Origin: Haliclona indistincta
Taxonomy: Eukaryota; Porifera; Demospongiae; Haplosclerida; Chalinidae
Reading direction: 5' to 3'
Assembly (NCBI GenBank): GCA_964017065.1
Contig: OZ024783.1
Location: 16,885,252 to 16,949,251, forward strand
DNA length: 64,000 nucleotides
The position numbers and the translations under genes were made by a program. Positions 10,176-21,575 of the stretch are shown piece by piece; the stretch's first letter is position 1, and every line of letters begins with the position of its first letter. Below the pieces are notes generated by a model, which had not been told where the DNA came from, ran no database searches, and saw nothing but the letters and a program-made list of their open reading frames with translations.

Positions 10176-12090
10176 TTGCATGTGATGTCAATAACATTAC
10201 GTAATTTACTTCCGGGTGGCAAAAATTGCTTGATCTCAATGAATATAAGTGCTTCGCAGAACAATAAGTGCTCAGTCTCAGTCTGCTCAGACTGTTCCTA
10301 CCATTGCTTCGCAGACTGTTCCAGTTTCACAGATTGCTACAGTTTTGCAGACTGTTCCATCTTCACCAGCTTTTTTGGGCGAGACTCCTCCTCAACCTCC
10401 TCCAAGTTAACGGATTCATTTTCTCCTCCCTTTTCCCTTTCTTCTGTTTCCTTTGATTCTTGTAATCTTTCTCATGTTTCTGTAACTTCATCATTTTCTT
10501 CTGTTAAGAGTGATGATCCCCCTGTTAACTCGTCACAGCCACCTTATTGTCTGTCTATTTTGTATTTTAATGCTCGCAGCATTCTCCCGAGCATTACTGA
10601 GTTGCAAGCCACTTGTCTAGCCTCTAATCCTGATATTGTATGCATTACAGAATCGTGGCTCAACTAGGCATGAGCCTATTATTCTTTTAATTTTTCCTAT
10701 TATTCTTTTTAGAATTTCTCAAAATTTTAACCTATTATTCTCACAAAATTGACCGATTATTCCAACATTATATTCTCAAAAATTCCGCCAAATAAAGGTT
10801 TCCTTCGCTTAATCACATTATTGCTCATTAAATTTATGCATTTATAAAGTATCTACAGATTGCTATAAGAAAGATGATTTAAAGATACATGCATGTATTT
10901 CACAAGCACTGGTAAGTACCATTTTTGTTCATTGTCTGTATAGAGAGGCATGCACCGAAATTCCTAAAGTAGCCTGTAGGTAGCCATTAATCAAGGCTTT
11001 GATAGGCGTCTACACACCCTCAGAGCGCTGTCCTGCAGTTTACATGAAATCTACAAGTACCGCCGCTATTGCTGCCAGAGAAGTGTAAGATGGCCGTCAA
11101 GGTGAGCAAGCCATAACTCAAGAACGAAAGCACTTTAGCAAATCCGCGAGTCACATTGCAAGCCATTGTCGTGCTTAGCCTCACGGTTCGATCATACCTT
11201 AGCCCGGACAGAATGAACGTCGTTTACTGCTTCCATCGGCTTCCACTCATCGTCCTGATGATGCACACGTGACCATGGGTGATCGAATTTGACCGATTAT
11301 TCTCGAATATTCTCAAATTCTTTCAGTTACCTATTATTCTAAAAATTATTCCGGCATAATAGGCGCATGCCTAGGCTCAACTCTGGTATAACTGACTCTG
11401 AGATTTCGATTCCTGGATTTAACTGTATCCGATTGGACAGAAATCGTCATGGTGGTGGTTTAATCCTTTATTACAAGACTACGTTGGAATGCAAGATATT
11501 ATTTTTGGGTCCTAGCAACCTTGAGTTATTTACTGTTTCTTTTTCTATTCATAATTGTAGATTTTGTATTACTCTTTTGTATCATCCGCCAAGTTCTCCT
11601 GTTGCTTTTTTGAGTCTCTGTACACAGTTTTTCAATCTATAGATCCAGATTTATTTTCTAACTTTATTTTTTTAGGTGATTTCAACATAGATTTTTGTAA
11701 CCCATTATTTTCTAAACTTCTTTCTTTTTCTAATGTTTTTTCTCTAACTCAGGTTGTTTGCCAACCAACTCGCATAAGTTGCCATGGTGCCTCTACCATT
11801 GATCTTGTCTTTTTGTCAAACCCTGAAAATCTTTTGAAGTGTTGTACGATTCCACCACTTGGCAATTCAGACCACCAAGGTATATCAGTTTCTGTCAAAT
11901 GGAATGTTTCATCCAAACAACTTATTACTAAAAGTAGATTGATTTGGAGGTATAAATATGCTGACTTTACTGAAGCCTGCAATCTACTTGAACAAATAAA
12001 TTGGGATGATATATTTGCAAATTGTTCTAATGTAAATGCAGCTGTTGAAATGTTTCAAACTCATTTCCTACACATTATCACCATGCAAAA
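10176..12090 (+). pseudogene. Non-LTR retrotransposon (CR1/L2-like) endonuclease fragment
   Basis: The frame running to 10,664 ends with the start of an AP-type endonuclease (LSILYFNARS, then PDIVCITESWL). It resumes after a MITE insertion at 11,382 with GFNCIRLDRNRHGGG, and after one frameshift near 11,640 it continues through the catalytic GDFNID and GNSDHQG motifs. Similarity stops near 12,085, where a TATAC island begins, so reverse transcriptase is absent. Upstream codons are serine- and phenylalanine-rich and uncertain. It is dead: one insertion, one frameshift and a 3' truncation. The clade call is from memory of motifs. Confidence 0.85.
10665..11373. mobile_element. hAT-like MITE inserted in the LINE endonuclease
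   Basis: The ends TAGGCATG and CATGCCTA are inverted, and the inversion extends imperfectly inward (GCCTATTAT). An exact 8-bp host duplication GGCTCAAC flanks it at 10,657-10,664 and 11,374-11,381, interrupting the LINE codons for the SWLN region. 8-bp duplications fit hAT elements. The interior repeats CTATTATTC-like words, and no transposase is present. Confidence 0.9.
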
Positions 12091-12094
12091 GACT

Positions 12095-12330
12095 GGTTAT
12101 ACTGTAGTATGCTACACTGTGTATAAATCTATTATACTGTTGTTATACTACATCATGTATGATTGATGTTTACAATAGTGTATACAGTAGTGTATTTCGC
12201 AAGTTATACAATAGAGAGGAAAGGTAAGTTATACAATAGTGTATTCAGCGTGTATACTGTGCGTATATTTCTTGCTGTTATACATAGTTATACAATGTTA
12301 TGCGTAGTTATACAATGGCGTATACTACTA
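12095..12330. repeat. TATAC/GTATA-rich island, copy 2
   Basis: The same short-word composition as 1-310 (GTATAC, TTATAC, GTATAAC). It starts exactly where the LINE similarity ends, so it may be an insertion or a local expansion. Confidence 0.6.
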
Positions 12331-12508
12331 GCCTCGTCCCTGATCGCTCATAGAAAATCGGGGACTGTTTTGCCTCCCATTCTTTCGTGTCACGGTTGTA
12401 GCTGCATGACTGTGTGTCGTGTGCAGCTGAATTTTGATGGTGAGCCTGGACTGCATATATAATATGACATGATATGTGTCAGTGGAAGTCTTCTTGCTGT
12501 CATTTCCC

Positions 12509-13273
<765 letters not shown>

Positions 13274-13346
13274 CAATCTATCGTTCATTCCTCTCATTCG
13301 ATGGGACGCATGACCCATACGGGTAGCGTTTATTCAAGGTCAAGGT

Positions 13347-13465
13347 ATGTGTGTGTGTGTGTGTGTGTGTGCCTGCGTGCCTGCGTGCGTGTGAGTGTGT
13401 GTGTTAGTGTGTGTGTGTCACTGTGTGCTGTATCACTGTGTCACTGCCATGCATGTGTGTGTCTG
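13347..13465. repeat. TG-rich simple repeat
   Basis: Imperfect GT/GC dinucleotide tract just downstream of the LINE fragment. Confidence 0.9.
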
Positions 13466-13839
13466 TGTCTAAATAAGTCAACTTTATACTACAGGAATGC
13501 TGTAACCATTATCTCTCAAGCTTACCACTAGAGATGGTACATAATATTTTCATTATTCACATCATTAGATCAAGCTGCTATCAAAATCACAATGCAGTAC
13601 AATAATTATGCAATAACTAGCCAGTCAGTGCTGACCACTAATATTCAACTGGGTGTGTCTATTATACGAGCGAGATAGCTCCTTACACAATTTTTTCAGA
13701 CATGTGCTGCTATCCTGTAGTAACCTATCAGCTTCTAGGTAGTCAACTGTGGATATTTATGTCTACAAAGCACTCCAGATCGCCAGCAACAGCCATTTAG
13801 GTTTCAAATGTTGAAAAGCGAGATAATATAACAGACGAA

Positions 13840-14246
13840 CTGACTGACTGACTGACTGACTGACTGACTGACTGACTGACTGACTGACTGACTGACTGAC
13901 TGACTGACTGACTGACTGACTGACTGACTGACTGACTGACTGACTGACTGACTGACTGACTGACTGACTGACTGACTGACTGACTGACTGACTGACTGAC
14001 TGACTGACTGACTGACTGACTGACTGACTGACTGACTGACTGACTGACTGACTGACTGACTGACTGACTGACTGACTGACTGACTGACTGACTGACTGAC
14101 TGACTGACTGACTGACTGACTGACTGACTGACTGACTGACTGACTGACTGACTGACTGACTGACTGACTGACTGACTGACTGACTGACTGACTGACTGAC
14201 TGACTGACTGACTGACTGACTGACTGACTGACTGACTGACTGACTG
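13840..14246. repeat. (GACT)n microsatellite, ~400 bp
   Basis: About 100 uninterrupted copies of a GACT/CTGA tetranucleotide. It produces a spurious minus-strand Ser-Val-Ser-Gln repeat frame (13,797-14,255). A short GT/GC-rich stretch follows. Confidence 0.99.
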
Positions 14247-14289
14247 TGCGTGCACGTGCGTGTGTGTGTGCGTGTGTGTATGCGTGTAT

Positions 14290-15039
14290 TTTGAAGAGGG
14301 GCAGGGTTACTTTGCTTTTATTGCATGCATTTGTGCATGGTTTAGCTGTTTGATTCTGAACTTTTAGAGCAAAGCCAAACCCACAACAGTAGGAATTGCT
14401 CCATAAAAGGAACCTTCATTAATTGTAAACGGTTCCTGATCTTGTATATGTGTGACATGTCATAGCTCATGTCTCTATTCCTTATTGCACAGGTTCTCCT
14501 GGTTCTGTGAGGTGCTGTGGCACTGCTCAGTGATGTCAACCAAACTGTGTATTTAAACTTTACAGACGGCTGTTATCAACATTAGTGTATGAATTATAAT
14601 TTAAAAGTTTTTATTATCTTTATAACTTTTACTGTACACAGGCTAACCAGGATCTCTAAATATCTTCACCCTCATTCATCAACATGAAGTTATCGCTAAC
14701 TCTCAAGGAACAAACCACTGCATCCACATCAAGACTATATAAACTATTATTATTGATTTATTTCTTTTAAACAACACTGTATAGAAAGATCAAATTTGAA
14801 ACAAATAATGGTCATTACGATACTGCAAATACAATAAATTATAGAAAGCAACAGAGAACCTGCAGAGAAAACAACATTGCAATCCAGTGGAATTCATAGT
14901 ACCAAAAAGTACCATTAGTGCTGTTGTTGGTTTAAAACAAGAAAAACAGCCTCAAACAATCATTCTAGCATTGAAATCCAGTGAAATTCATATTACCATT
15001 AATGCTTTTGGTGTCACAGAATGGTTTAATTAACCCAAC
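14290..15039. other. Unassigned AT-rich stretch
   Basis: No supported gene and no conserved motif or repeat. It lies between the GACT tract and the 101-bp minisatellite. Confidence 0.5.
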
Positions 15040-16246
15040 TAGCTATAGTGGATTTGCTACTGCATGTGAATGGATCAGATTGTTCTAGATTCGAAATATC
15101 TATCCGTTAGCTGTTCCAGTGTAGCAATAGCAATGTATTCCTAACCCAACTAGTGGATTTGCTACTGTAAATGGATCAGATTGTTCTAGATTCGAAGTAT
15201 CTCTCCGCTAGCTGTTCCAGTGTAGCAATAGCAATGTATTCCTAACCCAACTAGTGGATTTGCTACTGTGAATGGATCAGATTGTTCTAGATTCGAAGTA
15301 TCTCTCCGCTAGCTGTTCCAGTGTAGCAATAGCAATGTATTCCTAACCCAACTAGTGGATTTGCTACTGTAAATGGATCAGATTGTTCTAGATTCGAAGT
15401 ATCTCTCCGCTAGCTGTTCCAGTGCAGCAATAGCAGTGCATTCCTAACCCATCTAGTGGATTTGCTACTGTGAATGGATCAGATTGTTCTAGATTCGAAG
15501 TATCTCTCCGCTAGTTGTTCCAGTAAAGCAATAGCAGTGTATTCCTAACCCATCTAGTGGATTTGCTACTGTGAATGGATCAGATTGTCGAAATATCTAT
15601 CCGCTAGCTGTTCCAGTGCAGCAATAGCAGTGTATTCCTAACCCATCTAGTGGATTTGCTATAGTGTGAATGGATCAGATTGTTCTAGATTCGAAGTATC
15701 TCTCCGCTAGTTGTTCCAGTGTAGCAATAGCAGTGTATTCCTAACCCATCTAGTGGATTTGCTACTGTGAATGGATCAGATTGTTCTAGATTCGAAGTAT
15801 CTCTCCGCTAGCTGTTCCAGTGTCGCAATAGCAGTGTATTCCTAACCCATCTAGTGGATTTGCTACGGTGAATGGATCAGATTGTTCTAGATTCGAAATA
15901 TCTCTCCGTTAGCTGTTCCAGTGTAGCAATAGCAGTGTATTCCTAACCCATCTAGTGGATTTGCTACTGTGAATGGATCAGATTGTTCTAGATTCGAAGT
16001 ATCTCTCCGCTAGCTGTTCCAGTGTCGCAATAGCAGTGTATTCCTAACCCATCTAGTGGATTTGCTACGGTGAATGGATCAGATTGTTCTAGATTCGAAA
16101 TATCTCTCCGTTAGCTGTTCCAGTGTAGCAATAGCAGTGTATTCCTAACCCATGTAGTGGATTTGCTACTGTGAATGGATCAGATTGTTCTAGATTCGAA
16201 GTATCTCTCCGCTAGCTATTCCAGTGTAGCAATAGCAGTGTATTCC
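15040..16246. repeat. 101-bp minisatellite, about 12 units
   Basis: Direct tandem units recognised by TAACCCA.CTAGTGGATTTG, GATCAGATTGTTCTAGATTCG and CTAGCTGTTCCAGTG. Unit starts are 101 bp apart (15,141, 15,242, 15,343, 15,444, 15,545), with one 93-bp and one 103-bp unit. Units near 15,842 and 16,044 share private variants (GCTACGGTG, CCGTTAG), which shows a two-unit higher-order duplication of 202 bp. Units shift frame and carry no exon signals. The array sits just upstream of the EnSpm-like unit and could be a subterminal array of that transposon. That link is unproven. Confidence 0.95.
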
Positions 16247-16401
16247 TATAATCCTTAAGGACTCATAGTTTTGACAGTGCATCATGCAGCATCACGTGAA
16301 AACCGCATGTACCTTTGCATGCAGCTGTACTAGTATATGAGTACTGATTTTTCTTACAGTTCGGCCAGTTCTTACCAGATCTATATAGTGGAGACTACTC
16401 A

Positions 16402-17807
16402 ATGGCTTCCAGGCGTCGAGGACAATCCACCCCTCAGGTATGTTTATATACTCAATAAGCCATGACTGCCTACTGTGTAAACAAGTTCAATGTGCCATAT
16501 CACTATGATGACCTATAGTACTGATACTAAGTGCCTACTTCAATGTAACTAAACATAACACATATCCATACAACAGCCTGCTAGATCAGGGATGCCAAGG
16601 ACTGCAGGTCCACAGAGGTTCTATTCTGGTGGCACAGGACATGCTACACCTGGAACTAGCTGTAGCAACACCGTTCTCGGGGCACTGGACCATCAATGGC
16701 TTCCTGGAGAGGCTATTCCTGCTTATGCTACTGACCAGGATTTAAAAGATCTAAAAACTGATATACACGACATGATCTCAACAATGCAAGCTAGTATAAG
16801 TAGTCAGCTCTCAGCCATTGCAGCCAATATGGGACAATTAGAGGAGAGAGTTCTGGGTTTAGAGGGCTCTATTGAAGAGTTGCCAATACATCAGCCGTCA
16901 CCCATGACAACACCGACGAGCAGTACTAGGGAGGAGAGGAAAAGGCGTACTCCACTGCAGATACAGGTATTCATTTCAACACTAACCTATTATTGTGATT
17001 AATATTATTACAGAGTGAAGTTCGGGCAGTTTACAATTCTCTGCCTGAAGAAAAGAAAATGAAGTTGGATGAAGGGTATAAAAATTAATTATAAACAGCT
17101 ATTACCATTGTTTTCTCAGAATTGACAGTGCACACAATCGGCAGGTAGCGTCACTTGTAGCGGCTGAAACGACTACAACACAGTCTCTAGATCAGATCAG
17201 GAGTGAGTTACATGAATGCAAGCATAACCACAATAATTTTATTATTATTCCTGCTACTGTATTATGGTTTGTTGTGCAGAAGTACTAACTGTATACAGAC
17301 GTACACTCAAACGAGACTATTCAGAGACAGAGATACAGAAGAGGCTCCAACGGTCTAGACAACAAAGGGTTCGTATGGTATACACGCAGTAACAAACCTT
17401 AGTGGTATGGTATAAGTCATGTAGCTAAGCTATAGTAGTGTAGAGAACAAAAACTTACTCAATGTGTAGGTATGGGACAGAAGGGCAAAGCATGTTCAAC
17501 CTGAGGAGAAGGAGAAATGGAATGATATAAAGCCCAATATGATGTCTGATGAGGTAATAGTTACTAAGAGTGCTATGCTTATGATCTCTGTATCTTCCAG
17601 GAGAACACTGCAGATGATAACAGTCTAAAGAGGCGTAGACCAGGATGGCGGTCACAGGAATTGAACGAATTCCTGGAGGAGTTGGACCAAAGGTCATATC
17701 AAGCATCAAAACATCCCAGAAAGGTGCGGATACTGGGCAGCCCTATTCCTGGACCAGCGCCCATAATGACACCAGAATGGATGACGGCTGATAGAGAGAG
17801 TGTATAA
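16402..17807 (+). CDS. Seven-exon coiled-coil protein, probable accessory gene of an EnSpm/CACTA-type transposon
   Basis: Proposed exons: 16402-16437, 16577-16966, 17014-17075, 17120-17202, 17280-17377, 17470-17553 and 17601-17807. All junctions are GT/AG and the frame stays open, giving 319 residues. The N-terminus (MASRRRGQSTPQ) is Arg/Ser/Pro-rich. Residues of exon 2 form a likely coiled coil (DQDLKDLKTDIHDMI, then LSAIAANMGQLEERVLGLEGSIEEL as heptads). Later exons are basic, including RRTLKRDY and LKRRRPGWRSQELNEFLEEL. No catalytic motif was seen. It ends 270 bp before a frameshifted EnSpm-type transposase on the same strand, so a TnpA-like DNA-binding or regulatory role is plausible but inferred from position only. 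It could instead be a host gene. Confidence 0.6.
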
Positions 17808-18076
17808 CTCTAAACACTGAGTGACAAACGTTTTTTTGGTTGATCTTGCAAAAGAAGTAACACTAAACCTATAGAATTTGTAATAGTTACACAACGCACA
17901 GTGGATAATTGTCTTATTCTGTTGTGACATCACACATACATTAGCATAATAGGCAATAACAGTGAACCACATACCTATAGGTACATGTCAATGAAGGTAG
18001 TAGCCTATTAATAATGACCACAAACCACACCACCACACCCATATAACCATAGCTACAAGTAGCACATGTATGCATC

Positions 18077-20980
18077 ATGGCAAGCAACGTGAGAGAACGA
18101 AAGCGCAGGATTTGCAGAAAGTGTGGAGAGTCTTTGTCTCATTCGGCTTATAGTCGACATCTGAGTGATGCAGTGTGTCCAGGAAGTGCTTGTTACAGTG
18201 AGAAGATCATCGAGACTGAAAGTGGAGAAAGTAGTGCAGACCATCAAGTACAAGAGCTAGACGACACCTTTGCTTCTCAACCTGAGTCAGCTAGCAGTGA
18301 AGACAGCTCTGAGGATGGAGAGAGCAGGGAAGATGACAAAGATAGCGATGAGGATGATGTACCTATATTAACTAGTGAGGATGAGATCGATGTTGGTGAG
18401 CCACAATCTAGTGCAGCTGAACCTAGTCCTGTACCCCACTGTGTACAAAATCAAAATGTTAAGCCAGCAGTAGTCTTTGTTTGCATGTTTATCAGCTTCT
18501 TCCAGCTCTGCTATAAAGTATCCGATCGTGGGATCACGCTTTTATTGGGGTTTTTAAAATCTCTAGTACTATGGCTATGCTCACTATGCCCACACTCACC
18601 AGACATGCAGGCCTTCCAGAAAGGCCTACCCATCAATGTGTACTATCTTCGAAAGCTTCTTGCCAATGACAGCAATTTGACGTTGTACGTTGTATGCCCT
18701 GTGTGCCATTCAGTGTACCAACACGACGAATGTGTGATTAAAAACAGGAATGGAACAGAAGAATCAGCCAAATGCACTTATGTGAGGTTTCGTGAGCACC
18801 GGCAATGGCAGCAACGGCAAGAATGTGGAACTCAGCTAATGAAACGTGTTAAACGGGGCACTAAATATGAGCTAGCTCCTCGTATGGTGTACCCATAACA
18901 GCCTGATTTCCTCCATCACTGAAATGGTCAACAGACCAAATTTTTTAAAGAAATGTGAGCATTGGAGACACACTACCAGATCTCCTGGTGTGCTGACAGA
19001 CATTTACGATGGGAAAGTTTGGAAAGATTTTATGGTAGTACAGGGACGACCATTTTTACAATTACCAAATAATCTATGTTTACAGTTGAATGTGGATTGG
19101 TTCACACCTTACAAACATCTGAAATACAGCGTGGGAGTGATCTACCTTTCATGTGGTAGAGAACTTACCAAGAGCTGAGCGATATAAACTAAATAACATC
19201 ATCATCGTAGGCTGCATTCCAGGTCCAAAAGAGCCTAGTAAAACTATAAATTCCTTCTTGAAACCTCTGATTGAGGAACTTTTAGTAGCTTGGAAAGGTA
19301 TGCTAATCAAAACAACATCGCTATTTGGTGTTGTACCGATTCGTTGCGCACTTACATGTATTACATGTGATCTGCCAGCGACAAGGAAAGTCTGTGGCTT
19401 TAGCTCATTTTCAGCAGTGCTTGGGTGCTCAAAATGCAAGAAAAGGTTTCCAGGTTCAGTTTTTGGGAAAAGAAGTGATTACTCTGGCTATGAAAGAGAC
19501 ACGTGGCAAATCAGAGAGCACAGAGAACACATAGAGCAAGTAAAAATAGTAGAGGAAGCAACTACAATCACAGATAAACGTAAAATGGTAAAAAAAATAT
19601 GGGGTACGATACTCAGAACTTTTAAGGCTACCATACATTGACATTGTTCAGCATCATGTAATAGACCCAATGCATAACTTATTGCTAGGAACTGCTAAGC
19701 ATCAAATGACAGTATGGAAGGATTTAAAGATGTTGAAGGAGGAAGACTTTGAGAAAATACAAGAACGGGTAAACCAAATGAAGGTGCCAAAAGGTATCGG
19801 CAGAATTCCCCACAAAATTAATTCAGCATTTTCTTCTTTCACCGCAGACCAGTGGAAAAATTGGACAATGGTATATTCTTTATACTGTTTAAAAGATCTC
19901 CTACCTGCTCAGCACTATTCCTGCTGGGTTCTTTTCGTGGAAGCATGCCAGCTAATCGTGCAGCCAGCCATCACTTTTGCAGAGCTATGCAAAGCAGATA
20001 TAAAGCTAATAGAGTTTTGTAGAAGTTTTCAATTACTTTATGGAAAAGAGTATTGTACTCCAAACATGCACATGCAGCTGCACATCAAAGATTCTATAAT
20101 GAACTATGGCCCTGTGTTTGCGTTCTGGTGCTTTTCATTTGAAAGGTTCAATGGCGTGCTGTCATCCTTTCAAATGAACTGGATAGCACCAGAGCTACAG
20201 ATGCTAAAAAAATTTTTGGCATATCAAAATCTGATCGTTACTGAACACATAAACATTGCGGTACCACCAGAGCTACGTGAATTTTTTCAGCAGCACCTTG
20301 GGAAGCATGAGGAAGCTGTTGATAGTAGCGAAGGCTCAATAGAAGTATCAGAAATAGATTCATCATTTTTTGTAGAATACAGAAAAAATTGCAACTGCTT
20401 GCCAGGCTGTATTAACGCTACTTTAAATAGACAGACTAAGTACCTAACACAACGACGGTCTGAAAAACTCTTCAACCCAGCAGATGTTTCTTTCCTTCGT
20501 GCTGTTTATCAGCACATTTATCCTACATCTCAAACTATTGCTAATAGCCATGTGCCAATGAGGTATGAAGCTTTTCATCATGTAACTATTCTTGGACAGC
20601 AATACACATCCAGAAAAATGAGAGGAAAACAATCGGCTGCAATATGTGCATATTGGCCTGCTGTTTGTGGTGGCTTGACAGCTAGCTGTAATGAACTAAG
20701 AGTAGGCATCGTTAACTACTTTTTCAAGCATACGATTGTCCTGCAAGAAGAAACGACTCATGTGTTCGCTAACGTAAGCTGGTATAGGACACACCCTAGG
20801 GAAAGACATTTCAATAATCCGAACATAATAGTTATTTCTCCAGACTTTGAAAACACTGGTCCTTCTTCATTTCTCCCACTTAGTAGAGTGTACTCTAGGT
20901 GTGCTATTATTTCTGACAGTATTAAGTTTGATTTTGGATATGATAATGTAATTATAGCAACCATTCTAGCACCAGTTTAG
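18077..20980 (+). pseudogene. EnSpm/CACTA-type (Tnp2-like) transposase, frameshifted
   Basis: The N-terminus has a zinc-binding-like segment (CRKCGESLSHSAYSRH) and an acidic linker. A second Cys-rich part follows (VVCPVCHSVYQHDEC). The catalytic region shows DIVQHHVIDPMHNLLLGT and then PNMHMQLHIKDSIMNYGP and FWCFSFERFNGVL, typical of Tnp2-family transposases, whose mobile units usually have CACTA ends. Three frame breaks are visible: near 18,895 (VYP, then stop), near 19,150, and near 19,595 in an A-run. The last part, 19,670-20,980, is open for 436 codons. CACTA ends were not found on either side. The breaks sit in short runs, so assembly error is possible, but three in one gene favours decay. 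Confidence 0.85.
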
Positions 20981-21575
20981 TCATGCATAATTGCATATCA
21001 TCTATCACCACTCAAACTTTTCATTTTCATTGCTTTGGCACAAGTTAATTTAAGTCTTTTTATAAGAATACTTTGGTTTGTTTTGTATTTTAAGTTACAT
21101 GTGACCTCACACTTGGCTTATTTGTTTGACAACAATATATGTAGTTTCACCTTGCAACTTCAGCTACTTTGACAACTTGTATGCATGGCAAAGAGATGTT
21201 TCATCAAATACTGGTCACGAACTGCTTGATAAAAGAATACAGATACTACACCGTTCACTAAGCACACACGCCAGTCACAACTATCTTACCTTGTACTACT
21301 GATAGTACTCCTGCTAGCGAATCTCTATAGAACACGTAGAATAGGAGGTGGAGTTACGCGGGAAAACTTGGCGTTCTGTGATCTGATTTGTTGTTATTCG
21401 CGCCATTGGCGCCAAAGAACCCGTGGATTACCGTAAACTAAACCGCCTCGAGCATGCAAGCATAATGGCGGGGATTATACTAGCTGTTCTTCTGTGATCA
21501 GGGTAAGCCAGAAAATTTGACAAAAGTTATATTATTTCTAGTTCTTCAGGTTTGTCCCAAAGCAACGGATCGATA

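Noticed and set aside
13797..14255. 152-codon Ser-Val-Ser-Gln open frame on the minus strand
   Set aside because: It is the translation of the (GACT)n tetranucleotide tract.
15040..16246. CRISPR-like array
   Set aside because: Units are contiguous 101-bp direct repeats with no unique spacers, in a eukaryotic context.
16402..17807. Calling the accessory gene TnpA outright
   Set aside because: No sequence motif ties it to a known TnpA. Only position next to the transposase suggests it.
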